Below, piece by piece: positions 20,638 through 31,479 of a DNA stretch of 64,000 nucleotides. Position numbers and translations under genes: made by a program. The stretch's first letter is position 1. Each line of letters opens with the position of its first letter. The DNA is from Dicyema japonicum (Eukaryota > Dicyemida > Rhombozoa > Dicyemidae): the NCBI GenBank assembly GCA_011109175.1, contig RDEW01000048.1, forward strand, positions 85,445-149,444, given 5' to 3'. The notes below the pieces were generated by a model. The model had not been told where the DNA came from. It did not search any database and saw nothing but the letters and a program-made list of their open reading frames with translations.

Positions 20638-22780
20638 TTCGGTAACCGGTAAATTCACCGCTGGTAAATTCATCCGGTAAATTCATCGCGGTAAATTCAT
20701 CGCGAGGTAAATTCATCCCAGTTAAATCAAGGAACCACGTGGGCGGGTTTCTAGATAGAAGAGGTCGAAATTTTGATTTTTTATATTATAGTTAAATTGC
20801 GACTTTGGAGGTTATTCGGCGATAGGAGTCACGTATCCGTGACGGTAGGACCTATGAAAATTGAAGAGAGAGGACCTATTTTTTCACCTCTCTTCAGAAG
20901 TTGACGTATGCCTGCCATGTATTATTGGGGGGATCAATTTAGTTGTCACAAGCAGACGTTCTCTTTTGCGTTCCCTCCTTGGATTAATTACCAATGACTG
21001 TTTTTGCTAGGCTTACCAAAGATTGTACGCCTGTGGCTTACAAATAATAAAATAAATAACTCTGTCAGTATTCATCTATATACGACGATTGAAACATAAA
21101 ATTGTCAGTTTTCTTTAGTGCTGAGGACAGTATTCATCTCTATCTTAAACACAAGAGTAATGGTTGCATGTAATTGTGTTTCTTTTAACTGATAAAGTAG
21201 CTTATAATCTGGTGATAATGTCCTTGAATTCTTTTGTAATGTGGTGATAATGCCCTTGAATTCTTTTGTACTTTATCGTCATTATCATAATTGATTACTA
21301 TAAAGTGATATTTTTTCGCTAATTTCTTATATCTTGACAGCATGGCTTTGCAATTTGTAATGAGTGATAGAAATAAGAGAAAACTTTTTGAAGATGGATA
21401 CATTTACTGTTTTGAAAAATTTAATGGCAAAGTCACATTATGGAAATGTGAATCCTACTACAAAATTAAATGTAAAGCGAGAGTACACACCAAGGGAGAC
21501 ATCATTATTAAAAGAGTCAACGAACACAATCATGCTGGTGATGCTGCATATGTCGAATCAAAGAGAATTACTCAAGAAATAAAAAGAAGAGCTCTTGCAT
21601 CACAAGATAATCCACATATTATTACGACTGAAGTGTGTGTGGGTTTGCCACTGGAGGTGTCTGCCCGACTACCCATAGCTTCCTTAATTAAAAGAAACAT
21701 TAGAAATTCAAGAAATACAAAAGATCAAGCTCCTCCTAATCCACTTAACATAGACCAGTTAAGAATACCTCCAGAATACAGATACTCTTATGCCAATGAA
21801 CTTTTTCTATTGTTTGATAGTGAAGACTGTTAAAACAATAATTTTTACAACGAGAAAAAATCTGAATTTGCTTTTCACTACAAACTTTTGGTATGCGGAT
21901 GGTACTTTAAGACAGTCCCATATTTGTTTAATCAATTATATACATTCATGACTAGTCATAATTTTGAACATGCGATTACAACAGTTTCCCAGAAGAAGCT
22001 CAACCTGTACTGGATTATGTAGAAGATATTTGGATAGGACGCCGTCAAGTACGTCATTGTCCACGTTTTGCCCATTAATTGTGGAATTGTTTTGAAGCAG
22101 CGAGAGTTGCTGGGCCTAAAACGAATAACTCTTGCGAAGGATGGCATCATTCTTTTAATTCTTTAATTGGAGCGTGTCATCCTACGATTTGGAAGTTTAT
22201 TGATGTTTTGAAGAAAGAACAAGCAAGAAATGAAATTAAAATTGAACAGTATATTGCTGGTGGGGAAGGTCCTACACAAAAGAAAAAATACAGAGATAAT
22301 GCTTTAAGAATTCAACGCATTGTAAATGACTTCGATAATCGCGAAATTCTTGACTATTTAAAAGCATTGCCTATAATTTAGCATTTTAGAAATTAACACA
22401 ATGTTTTTGTTAATAATTGTCATAAACTTGTTTTCTAAAAATTATATTATCATAATTATTCACTTAAAGTTCGACCTTTGTCAATGATCACCAAGATAAT
22501 CAATAATTTTATATCACTTTAACCAATACACACACGTGGTGCACATCATTGATTAAAATTTAACACTATTTGGAGAATGAGGTTTTCAAATTTCTTCTAT
22601 CTTGGGATCTGGCCACGTGACTCATATCGTCAAATTAATCTCCAAAATTACATTTTAATGATAATATAAAAATCAAAATTTCGACCTCTTCTTTCAGGAA
22701 CCCACGTGGTCGCTTGAATTAACAAGCAATGAATTTACCTCGCGATGAAATTACCGGCGATGAATTTACATAGAACCGAA
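20638..22780 (+). mobile_element. MULE DNA transposon with FLYWCH-type protein and long TIRs
   Basis: Terminal inverted repeats of about 130 bp: the left starts TTCGGTAACCGGTAAATTCA and the right, reversed, TTCGGTTCTATGTAAATTCA. Both run on to GAGGTCGAAATTTTGATTTT. Inside, 21342-21833 encodes a FLYWCH zinc-finger protein (CFEKFNGKVTLWKCESY, CKARVHT, NEHNHAGD). 22079-22381 encodes the C-terminal MULE segment (NNSCEGWHHSFNSLIG). The DDE core between them is missing or frameshifted, so the copy is non-autonomous now. The left TIR contains four near-repeats of GGTAAATTCATCGCG. A family B repeat is nested at 20800-21030. Confidence 0.85.
20800..21030 (+). repeat. Interspersed repeat family B, copy 3
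   Basis: Nested inside the MULE. Shares CACCTCTCTTCAGAAG, GTTGTCACAAGCAGACGTTC and TTACCAATGACTGTTTTTGC with the other copies. Confidence 0.5.
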
Positions 22781-22922
22781 TTATTCATCATTAATCAAAT
22801 TGTCATCGTTTGTAGAAAAGTCATTAAAATCATGTTTATTTTTGGAGCTGGAATTATCTAAGGTTTTACATTTACAAAATTCTATTTAATTAAAAAAATT
22901 TATAAAAACACGTTGCTGGTTA

Positions 22923-23475
22923 ATGGTTGTTGTTGATAAGAACCATCTAAATCCATCGGATTATGCTGACTTCTGTGCCGAATTGAGTAAAGAAAACCCA
23001 AATCGAACTGCCGCCGAGCTTGTCCGATATGTTTCCGACGCGGATGATTCTAGGATTCGTCCTCAGACAAAAAAACACGAAATTTCCGGTTTTACGAGCA
23101 ATAATGTCTTTCTCAACAGCTGATTGTCGAGAACAATGGGTTACCTGGTTATTAAAAGCACGCGCTCTAGACTCTGTTCTGTCCCCAGAGGTGGGTGGGC
23201 TATTCTCTTGGAAGGATTCAAGTCTAAGTTTGGAGAGGAAATAACAATGCCTGAGTTTAGAAAACTGATATACATCCAAAAAACGCCAACAATTACCAAA
23301 CAATTAACATGATTCGAAGGGGACCTCAGCTTCTAAACCTGATATGTCTTCACCGTCCCTAGACCCTAAATTATACGATCACTGGCGACGCACATTTATG
23401 GAACAATTGATAATTGCCGAGCAAATTGAACAAAGATTGAGACCCCGAACAAAAAATTCTTTATGTAAAGATTGA
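22923..23475 (+). CDS. Unidentified intron-containing gene fragment
   Basis: Three adjoining coding-looking pieces: 22923-23123 (MVVVDKNHLNPSDYADF...), 23120-23312 in other frames (...LLKARALDSV; ...MPEFRKLIYIQKTP), and 23344-23475 (MSSPSLDPKLYDHWRRTFME...). A possible 31-nt intron at 23089-23119 and another near 23190 would join the first two. These are longer than the usual 21-27 nt, so the model is uncertain. Balanced, charged composition suggests a cellular protein. No family recognised. Confidence 0.35.
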
Positions 23476-23721
23476 CAATAACTTACTGGAATGTTTGAAT
23501 TGTATCATTAGCTAATGGGTTAAAGGTTATGGTTAAAGTTTTATGTTTGAGTATGAGTTATAACGGTATAGTTAGTAATGGATAGGGTTAAGAATAGAAT
23601 AATTTTTTTTATATTTAAAGTTAATTTTCGCTTAGTTTTGTTTTAATTTTTAATAGATTTATCCGATACTAATTATATTAAATTTGCTCTAGTTGTGAAT
23701 AAACCATATTTTGCAAAATTA

Positions 23722-25310
23722 ATTATGACCACTCGGTCCTCTTCTATTTTCCTTGTCTATCGACCATATTGCCCAGGACCGTTGCACTCCACTGAACGTC
23801 TGGTATCTGGACGATTGTATTCTCGGTGGAAGTCCCGATGATATTCTCTCCAAAGTTGCGTCGATCAGAAGCCTGTGTGGAAAAATCGGTCTGGAATTTA
23901 ACAATGAAAAGTGCGAAGCAATTAATCTGAATTTGAGTTCCGATTCATTCTACCTTTTTCATAGAAAACTCTGCGAAATCATCCCAGGGGTTAGGGAGAC
24001 TCATATTGATTCTCTCGACTTCCTTGGGTGTGGGATTTTGGTAAACCGGGTGAGGGAGTTATTGGAAGGCAAGAGGACTAATTTACGTCAATATGCCGAC
24101 AGGATGAGTTTTTTGGATTGTCATGTCGCCTTTTTTATGCTGAAGAATTGTCTCCTTCTCCCAAAACTCCTTTTTATTCTACGGGGATCCCCATGCTACG
24201 CCGAAAAAGACCTTCTATCGTTAATTGATATGGATATCCGGTCAACGATGGGGTCCATTCTTAATGTTTGTTTTGATGATTTCGGATGGTTACAGGCCTC
24301 TCTCCCTGTAGCCTGCGGTGGTTTGGGTCTTTCTCTTCCTTCGGACGTTGCTTTGGGCGCCTATTTATCTTCGTTCGGCTCGTCAAGGCGTTTAGTGGAT
24401 ACGGTCCTTCACTCTACTTCCGGACTAAACGTACCGCTGACGCCGTCGGGAGCCTGGGATGAATGGATGAATTTGTACCTAAATGCTCCGGTCAATTGTG
24501 ATAAGCAAAAGTCCTATTTGTTTTGTGTCTTCGAAAAGAAGAAAGAATCCCTTGAAAAGACGGAAGATGTAAGAAGGCTTGCCTGCCTCAAAACAGCCAG
24601 TTGTCACTCGACGGGGGCCTGGATGAACGCTTTTCCATCTGCCGAAATTGGAAACCTGTTGGATGATGAGGCTGTGAGAATAGCTACCTCGCTTCGTCTT
24701 GGTCTTAAATTGTGTGCCGAAAGAAAATGCCGCTGTGGACGTTGGATCGATCCTTTTGGTTATCATCCCTTGTCATGCAAGATGAGTGCGGGTCGTTTCC
24801 CCAGGCACTCCTGCTTAACATGACATTAAAGAATTCCCTTGCCTCTGCTGGACACCATTGCCTGTTAGAACCTGCTGGTCTTTCTCGAAACGATGGAAAA
24901 CGCCCTGATGGGATGACGACTTTTCCATTCGCCAACGGACGAAACCTGATCTGGGACGCGACGTGTGTTGATACTTATTCCCCGTCTAATTTGGTTGCTT
25001 CTGCTTCAGACCCAGGACATGCTTCAAGCAGGCCGAGGAACGAAAGAGGAGGAAGTACCAGAGAATTTCGGAGGAGTATATTTTGTTCCATTCGCGGTGG
25101 AAACGTCAGGAATCCTTGGCCCCAAGCAGATGAGTTGGTTCGTAAGATCGGCTCCATGATTCAAGCTGTGACCAAGGATCCGCGAGAGACTAGTTGGTTC
25201 CGAGAACGTATCTCGTTGGCTATTGTTAGGGGAAATAGCATGGCCATTCAGATGCCTTAATTTTGAACTCTTTTCATTAATAAAATAGAATAAATATATA
25301 TTATGACCAC
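23722..25310 (+). mobile_element. RLE-type LINE, 5-prime-truncated insertion with 11-bp target duplication
   Basis: ATTATGACCAC occurs at 23722-23732 and again at 25300-25310, bracketing the element. The body enters in mid-RT (GPLLFSLSIDHIAQ) and reaches NVWYLDD within 100 bp. It then continues in one frame to 24823: thumb region, CRCG...H..LSC knuckle and SAGRFPRH. It shifts by one base near 24810 into 24835-25260, with KRPDGMTTFPF...LIWDATCVD, the RLE signature, and the tail AIVRGNSMAI. The 3-prime UTR is short and A/T-rich. Truncation plus a target duplication is the mark of target-primed reverse transcription. Apart from one frameshift this is the best-preserved C-terminal half. Confidence 0.9.
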
Positions 25311-25740
25311 ACATCAAATGGATTTGAAAAAATTGGTATATTGGCTAAATAAAATAAATAGTCAAGAAAAATGTTATAAAAATGCAAAAAAATCGATGAA
25401 GTTCCACGGCAGTGACAATTATTAATTTAATTTTTTTAATCAAATTAAGATTTATTAAATTAAAATTCATTAAATTTCAATTTTAGAAAGAAAATCATAA
25501 AAAATTAAAATTTTGATTCATAAGTAATCATTCATTAATGAAAAATTCATTAAACAAAAAAGCAACTTTAATTAAATAATATATTAATCAAAATTTTAAT
25601 AGACCATTAAAATGTTTAGTAGGAAAATTTGTTGCAATTTTTGTCTTCAAAAAAATGATCTATTGAGAAAATTTCTTTTGATTTACTAAAATTTGGATTT
25701 TTTGTAAAAAAATCTTCAAATTTATTTTTTGTTTCTTCGT
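25311..25740. other. Very AT-rich spacer
   Basis: Homopolymer-rich A/T sequence between the LINE and the E2 paralogue B stop codon. No frame or repeat recognised. Confidence 0.4.
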
Positions 25741-26253
25741 CATATTTTAATCCTAAAATATTTATATTTTTTACCTCCGGCATAAAGATGTGTCACTAAT
25801 TCCGCACATTTATAATATTTTGAATAGCTCTGAAAAATTTTACCCGGATGATCTGGTTCCGACATCAGGTTTTTTAACGACTCGATGTAGGTTACCATGG
25901 TTATTACACGATACCGTAGACTACCACATTCGATACACGTGAATCCTGTAGATATATTAGGGTGAAAAATCGGAGTTTTGAATTTTAACTACATAATAAT
26001 GAACAAATTTACAGTTGGTAAACTTAATGGATAACCGTTTGGAATCGACAAAGATATTTTAAATTTTCCTCCTTCATAAGGAGAATTAATGGGACCGTCA
26101 ATTTCATAGTCGAATATTCGTGACTCAAAATTCGCAGATTCGAGCCTCATTCCATCAACCTACGTATAAGAATAATAATACTTGTTTCAGTTCTATTTGT
26201 TTGATCTCATTTACTAGTCTTCTTAAAGTCATGTTATCTTCATTACGAAACAT
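25740..26253 (-). CDS. E2 ubiquitin-conjugating enzyme, paralogue B
   Basis: Exons 26182-26253, 26013-26159 and 25740-25988; introns of 22 nt (26160-26181) and 24 nt (25989-26012), at the same positions as in paralogue A. The 155-residue product has IDGPINSPYEGGKFKI, YPLSLPT, TPIFHPNI, FTCIEC with candidate catalytic Cys91, and LMSEPDHPGKIF. It is shorter than A after the active site (the stretch before VITMV loses several residues) and has an extra N-terminal MFRNEDN. The duplication extends upstream into non-coding DNA (about 26330-26700 matches 17390-17950). Which E2 function this serves is unknown. Confidence 0.85.
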
Positions 26254-26494
26254 ACTAGTATTATTTATTTCCTTTAACTTTAACTACTTTATTAACGAAG
26301 GAAAATAAAGAAGGTATTAAATTTCGACGCCAATTTTATTTATATACTGCTTTTCACGTTTTCCATGTAAATTGAAAAACGTGATAATTTTGATTAAAAT
26401 CCTTTATTAATTTATTGATCAGACGATTACTAATAATGTTGTTATTAAACCTGTTAATTTTAAATCAAGTATTTAGAGTCGGGAAAGAAAAATA

Positions 26495-26595
26495 ACTAAT
26501 AAAGTTGACCCTAGCAATTTGGCCACCTTGCAAATTGGCCGCATAAATTCTAAGGAACCAAAAATGGCCAATTTGCGAAGGTCGACTGTATAAGA
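26495..26595. mobile_element. pogo-like MITE, short
   Basis: About 95 bp with imperfect inverted ends: AGTTGACCCTAGCAATTTGG at left and, reversed from the right, CAGTCGACCTTCGCAAATTG. TA flanks the right end. The inner block TCTAAGGAACCAAAAATGG recurs at 49805-49830. Confidence 0.5.
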
Positions 26596-27049
26596 TAAAA
26601 TGTTAGAATTTACATAACCTCAGACTCAGACATTCCTTTTATGTTTGTTAATTAAAATCACGTCCTTCAAAATAAGTGACCACTTAAAATTTCAATTATC
26701 TTTTTCTCATTGTACCGTTCTTTGTTACTGCCATCATCTGTTACGTCATTTATGAATAGGATCACAATCAACTACTCTTGAAATTTTTGAGAAAACGTAA
26801 ATGACCCATAATATTTAAGTCATTTCCAACTTTACATATGTTTACGTATTTTATTGAGGGTTACCTCTACTTGTCCCGTGTTAGGATTTCCCCTCAATTA
26901 ACATGTCTGTCGATTTATCTACGAAATTATTATCAAAGCCCGCAAAATAATCATTCCCATATTCATAGTAGATTTTACGCGGAAACAAGAGCCCTCAATG
27001 ATAGAGAAAGAGACTGAAGAAAATTAGATCGATGTAGTCTTAAAAATTC

Positions 27050-28080
27050 GAAACTGAGCAAATAAATAACTAAGAAATCACTAAACAACGAGAAGAAATG
27101 GGAAGCCGCTCTGAACAGTCCGAGGAAAAACACATCGACCCCCTAACTGTGGATAACACTAAAGAATTTAAAAAAATTCTCCCTTGCACTACGTCTCAGC
27201 CAATTCAATGATAAACCCCCAGGTATGTCTACATACGCCACAAACCTTACTCCAAATCTTTGGATCCTCAGCCAAAACACATGAGAATAAAGAAATTATT
27301 ATTCTTGCCAGAGGATATATTCTCTACAATCAATTATATGAATATATATTATCCAAATGGACAGATAATATCTTAATGGTAGAATTGAAGCATTTGGGAC
27401 CACTCACAATCGAGGCGATTACCCATATTTTCAACCACTAATGAACAAATCGAAATTCAAACAATATGGAAAAATTCCTTAATACATCCGATACCGAAAA
27501 GGAATAAACCTCAAAACGACTTACTGGTCAATATCAATCCTGTGTGGACTTCCACAAAAACTGGAAAAGTTAGTCATTCGGAAGATTACTCCCTCCTTGC
27601 AACTCCCCCATTCTAATATGGATTCGGATATACGCACCTGACGAAGCTAGTTCAATTTATCACTGAGGGATTGAACTATGAAAAACCGCATGAGATAACG
27701 ATGTTAATCTCTTTAGACATCGAGAATTCTCAAAAACTTTCTCAGATCCCCAATTTCTTCTATCCCTTCTTTCGAATCGTTATACAAACAATATATCCTG
27801 GCGATCATCGAACACACATGTCAGCATGGTTACACTGCTGTCCATATCCACACAAAACAAACTTGAAGTTATACAAATCAATACCTCCGAATTCTACTAA
27901 AATGCAACAAACTGACGCCTATCTTATCAAGAAAGCGCTTAATGGTAAAACAGCGTTTACATCTACAGACAGCGCAATTTTCAAAAAACTGCAAGTTAGA
28001 CCGGAAACCCACTCAAAGAAAAGATTCTTACCTACTTGGAATATGCATGTAGACAGAAAATAAACCTTCCCCTTTACTGA
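27050..28080 (+). mobile_element. APE-type LINE, decayed RT
   Basis: Fragments in several frames: 27184-27441 ends LVELKHLG-like (VELKHLGPLTIEAITHIFNH). Then comes LEKLVIRKITPSLQ..LPHSN, an RT motif. 27671-28063 has SLDIENS (motif A remnant) and a C-terminal reverse-transcriptase-like tail ending near 28060. Confidence 0.65.
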
Positions 28081-28392
28081 GGCTTATGAAAAGATTTCAG
28101 ACAATACCGAAATGTGAGGGGAGTGAGACACACCTGGATGTGTCTATTAACATCACTTTCAATTTCTGAAAACTTTAATAAAGAATTCGGCACATGTTAG
28201 CATACGCTAGATCAGGCATGCTCACAATCATATAATCCATGGCTTCCTTTTCGACATTTTTAAAAATATGTTATATCCTGTGGCTCCCTAAGTTTAACAA
28301 CAATAAAACTATTTACTAGACAATATTTGTTAGTATTCAAATTAAATAAATTATTTAGAAAAAAACATCAGAGACAATTTATATTCCCATTA

Positions 28393-30084
28393 CAGTATGA
28401 CCTCTATTTGGGGCACCTATTTAAAAAAAATGCCCCAAAAACAGAGGTTTCCCCAAAAATGGAGGTTCGGCATTTTCTTTAGATTTATCCACAGTTTAAC
28501 AATTTAAATTTGCTTTTTATTAAATTTATAGATAAATAATGTTTTTTTTTTTTTATAGATTTTTCAGAATTATATTGAAAACAAATTTATTTAACGATAG
28601 GAAAATAGTCTGTTAATTTCCCTCCGGTTGCGGATTTTTTCATTTGCATTCCTAATATTTTTCTTGAACTTTATTGTATTAATATTGAACGTATCGAATT
28701 ATCAGTTTCAAAATTTATTGAAAATACTCTAAAGGAAGAGGATTTACAAGTTTACATATATCATCTTAAGAATATGTACAACGATTTTCAAACACGATAT
28801 ATCAATCTCACTTAGTTATTCCGCCATGGATTATTAATCTTTTCAATGTAAAACCTTCCACGGTTGAGATCGAGATAAAAAAAGACATAATAGATTTTCA
28901 ATCTTATTAATCGTCTTTAACCTTGAATTGCGAACACGATAGAGATATATATTGCGAACAACTCGACAGAAATTCAAAAACTAAAAGATGATAGCTACGC
29001 AAAGAAAACGATTACGTTGCGAATTGTCTTTAAAGAAGAAAATTCAAATAATAAATGAATCGAACCAAACACCTAAGCCGACACAAAAATTTCTCAGCAA
29101 GAAGTATGGATTTGGATGCAGCATTGTATCAGAGATACTTAAAAAAGCTGATATTTATTTGGAATTATTCAATAACAACGCAAATTCTGCTAAAAAACGT
29201 TTTGACAACAACTGCAAATTTGCAAAAATCACTTGGGAGTGGTTCCAGATAGCACGTTCCAAAAACTTTTGTTTGTCAGGACCAATTATTATTGCAAAAG
29301 CTACCGAGTTTGCTAAAGCACTGGGCGAAAATGATTTTAAAGCTTCTACTGGCTGGTTATGCAGGTGGAAGTCTCGTTACTGAATCCAGTCGTACTGTAT
29401 CAGTGGTGAAAAAGCAAATGTTGACAGTGATGTTGTTTTTGACTGGTTGAAGTGTACCTTTTCTAATTGAGGGATATCGACCAGAGGATATATTTAACTG
29501 CAACGAAACCGGACTATTCTATCGTGCCCTTCCTGATAAAACACTATCAGTAAGAGGTAATCATCACAGTGGATCAAAAAAGTCGAAGGAACGTCTTACT
29601 GTAATGCTTGCATGCAGTTCGACAGGAGAAAAGCTAAAGCCAATTGTAATTGGCAATTCTCGAAAACCCGATGTTTAAAGAATATTAATCTGAAGATAAT
29701 GAGCTTCTGAGGATAATGACAGTGACTCAGATTCTGATAATCAAACAGAGCCAAAACATAGAGAAACTCTGATAATCAAACAGAGCCAAAACATAGAGAA
29801 ATTAACACGCACAAATGTTCAACAAATGCTAGACCAAATCTGCCACTTTGCTTTACTCAAGACCCTGCATTACTCGATCCCGTCAATAGACTGATCTATC
29901 TGAATAATAAAGCGATTGCTGAATCGAAGCTAAGTACCCTCCTTAATGACAGATTTCTATTAATTTTACTGTTTCACTTTTACGTTGTAAGTAAATTTAA
30001 TGACTTGTTCAATATACAGGCCTCCCCTCTATACCTGATTATTTTGTCAGTCCCGAGAGGAATTGGTTTAAAGAGGTTTGACTG
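28393..30084 (+). mobile_element. pogo/Tigger DNA transposon with TA target duplication
   Basis: Left end CAGTATGACCTCTATTTGGG at 28393, preceded by TA. Right end reversed CAGTCAAACCTCTTTAAACC, followed by TA at 30085-30086. 28988-29383 encodes the psq/CENP-B DNA-binding region (LRCELSLKKKIQIINES; WLCRWKSRY). 29480-29680 encodes the DDE start, FNCNETGLFYRALPDKTLS and SKERLTVMLACSS. A stop follows GNSRKPDV, and a 37-bp tandem duplication lies at 29720-29800, so the transposase is not intact. Confidence 0.9.
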
Positions 30085-30094
30085 TAATCAAAAA

Positions 30095-30500
30095 ATACCA
30101 GCACTCTAAACGACACGAAACTCAAAAAACGTTTACTAGTGATATAGCCTTTTCCATTACTGAACAGAATATTTGTAAAAACCACAATAGTTTGACCTGA
30201 AACCATGGTGTTCGTCACGCAGCCACGACTAATCAGTGTTAGCTTGTTAAAGCTAGCTAGGTCTGTCCACTGTATATAGGCAGTTTTTTCCTCGGCAAAT
30301 TATCCACATGAAACAAGGCCGTCTAGTTCACTTGTCAATGCGATTTAGTAGGACAAATTTGTAACCGATGGAAGAAAATAATTATATATTAAACACAACA
30401 ATACCATATATTCATAAAGTGCTAAAATAGATATTACTACATATCTAACGCTTATCATCCTCACAATAATTACAGTAAATGATCAAATAGAAACAAAACC
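30095..30500. other. Spacer downstream of RAN
   Basis: Contains AAAACGTTTACTAGTGATATAG, partly like 9045-9070, otherwise nothing recognised. The RAN 3-prime UTR must start here on the minus strand. Confidence 0.35.
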
Positions 30501-30513
30501 AGTAAAAAAGAAG

Positions 30514-31267
30514 TTAATCGTCGTCATCAGGGAGAGAAACACCTTGAGCTTGCTAAAATGAGTAAATAAGAAACCATCATCTGATTTTCATAGTTTTTAG
30601 TATCCTGAATGTCAATGGAAACCTGAGGAGGAAGAGTTGGAGGGGCCTTTACCAACTGTAAGTCAGGATCGCCACTCAGCCGCTGCATTATTAGCAAAAA
30701 TGGTTTCTCAATCTGATAATTACTTTTTGCAGATATACAAAAGAACTAAAGTTAAAAAACGTACTTACAGCCATATTGTTCTTTCGGTGGAAGGTGATCA
30801 TATTCGGCTTCACTTTCCTGTCCTTCACATCAACTTTGTTGCCACACAGCACGATGGGAATATCAGGACACACTCTCACTAAATCTCTGTGCCATGTTTC
30901 CACGTTCTTATAACTTATTCGAGAAGTAAGATCAAACATTATTATAGCAGCATTGCCTGGGTTATAAAAAATGTTACTTTGAAGGTAGTAACCCTCACGG
31001 AGTCCACCGAACTTCTCTTGTCCTGCTGTATCCCAAATATTCAATCGAATGGCACCACGGTTAGTGTAAAAGACCAACGAAGTGATGTTAACTCCACTGG
31101 TTGCTGAGTTTATTAAAGATTACTACCGACATAACGTTTTTCGAATTCTCCTGTTTTATGTCTCTCTATAAATGTAGTCTTTCCTGTTCCCCCATCCCCT
31201 AGTACAACGAGCTGACCATTAATCGTTAGTTAACCTTAAAGGCGGCAACACATTCATCACGACTCAT
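30514..31267 (-). CDS. RAN: RAN GTPase
   Basis: Six exons: 31235-31267, 31127-31211, 30978-31103, 30769-30956, 30575-30745 and 30514-30552, with five GT-AG introns of 21-23 nt. They sum to 642 nt, a complete 213-residue protein. All Ras-fold boxes are present: GDGGTGKT (P-loop), [11 protein letters not shown], the RAN-specific [21 protein letters not shown] and SAKSNY. A C-terminal acidic end, LPDDDD, matches the RAN tail. RAN controls nuclear import and export, and spindle assembly, through RCC1, RanGAP and importins. The N-terminal extension before the P-loop is short ([10 protein letters not shown]). The position in the switch I loop that is usually LGVEVHPL reads SGVNITSL. It stands alone, without linked partners. 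Confidence 0.95.
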
Positions 31268-31479
31268 AATACACAAAAAATAGTGTGCTAATAATTTTAT
31301 TTTATTTAAATTTTATTATTTTTAATTATTCACATTTTTATATTTCAATAAATGCCGTCATGTGGTTTACCAGACAGAATAGCCATGGAGACAGAATATT
31401 AATAATAATAATAGCCATGGAGGCGTTCATAGTACGCGTAACTCACTTCAGAAAAGGACCATTTGCTTTTTCCACCGGA

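Noticed and set aside
21185-21403. 72-codon minus-strand ORF
   Set aside because: Generated by a local tandem repeat (TTGAATTCTTTTGTA twice) opposite the FLYWCH gene.
30691-31077. RAN as a single 128-codon ORF
   Set aside because: The continuous frame includes two introns; the spliced six-exon model gives the full-length protein.
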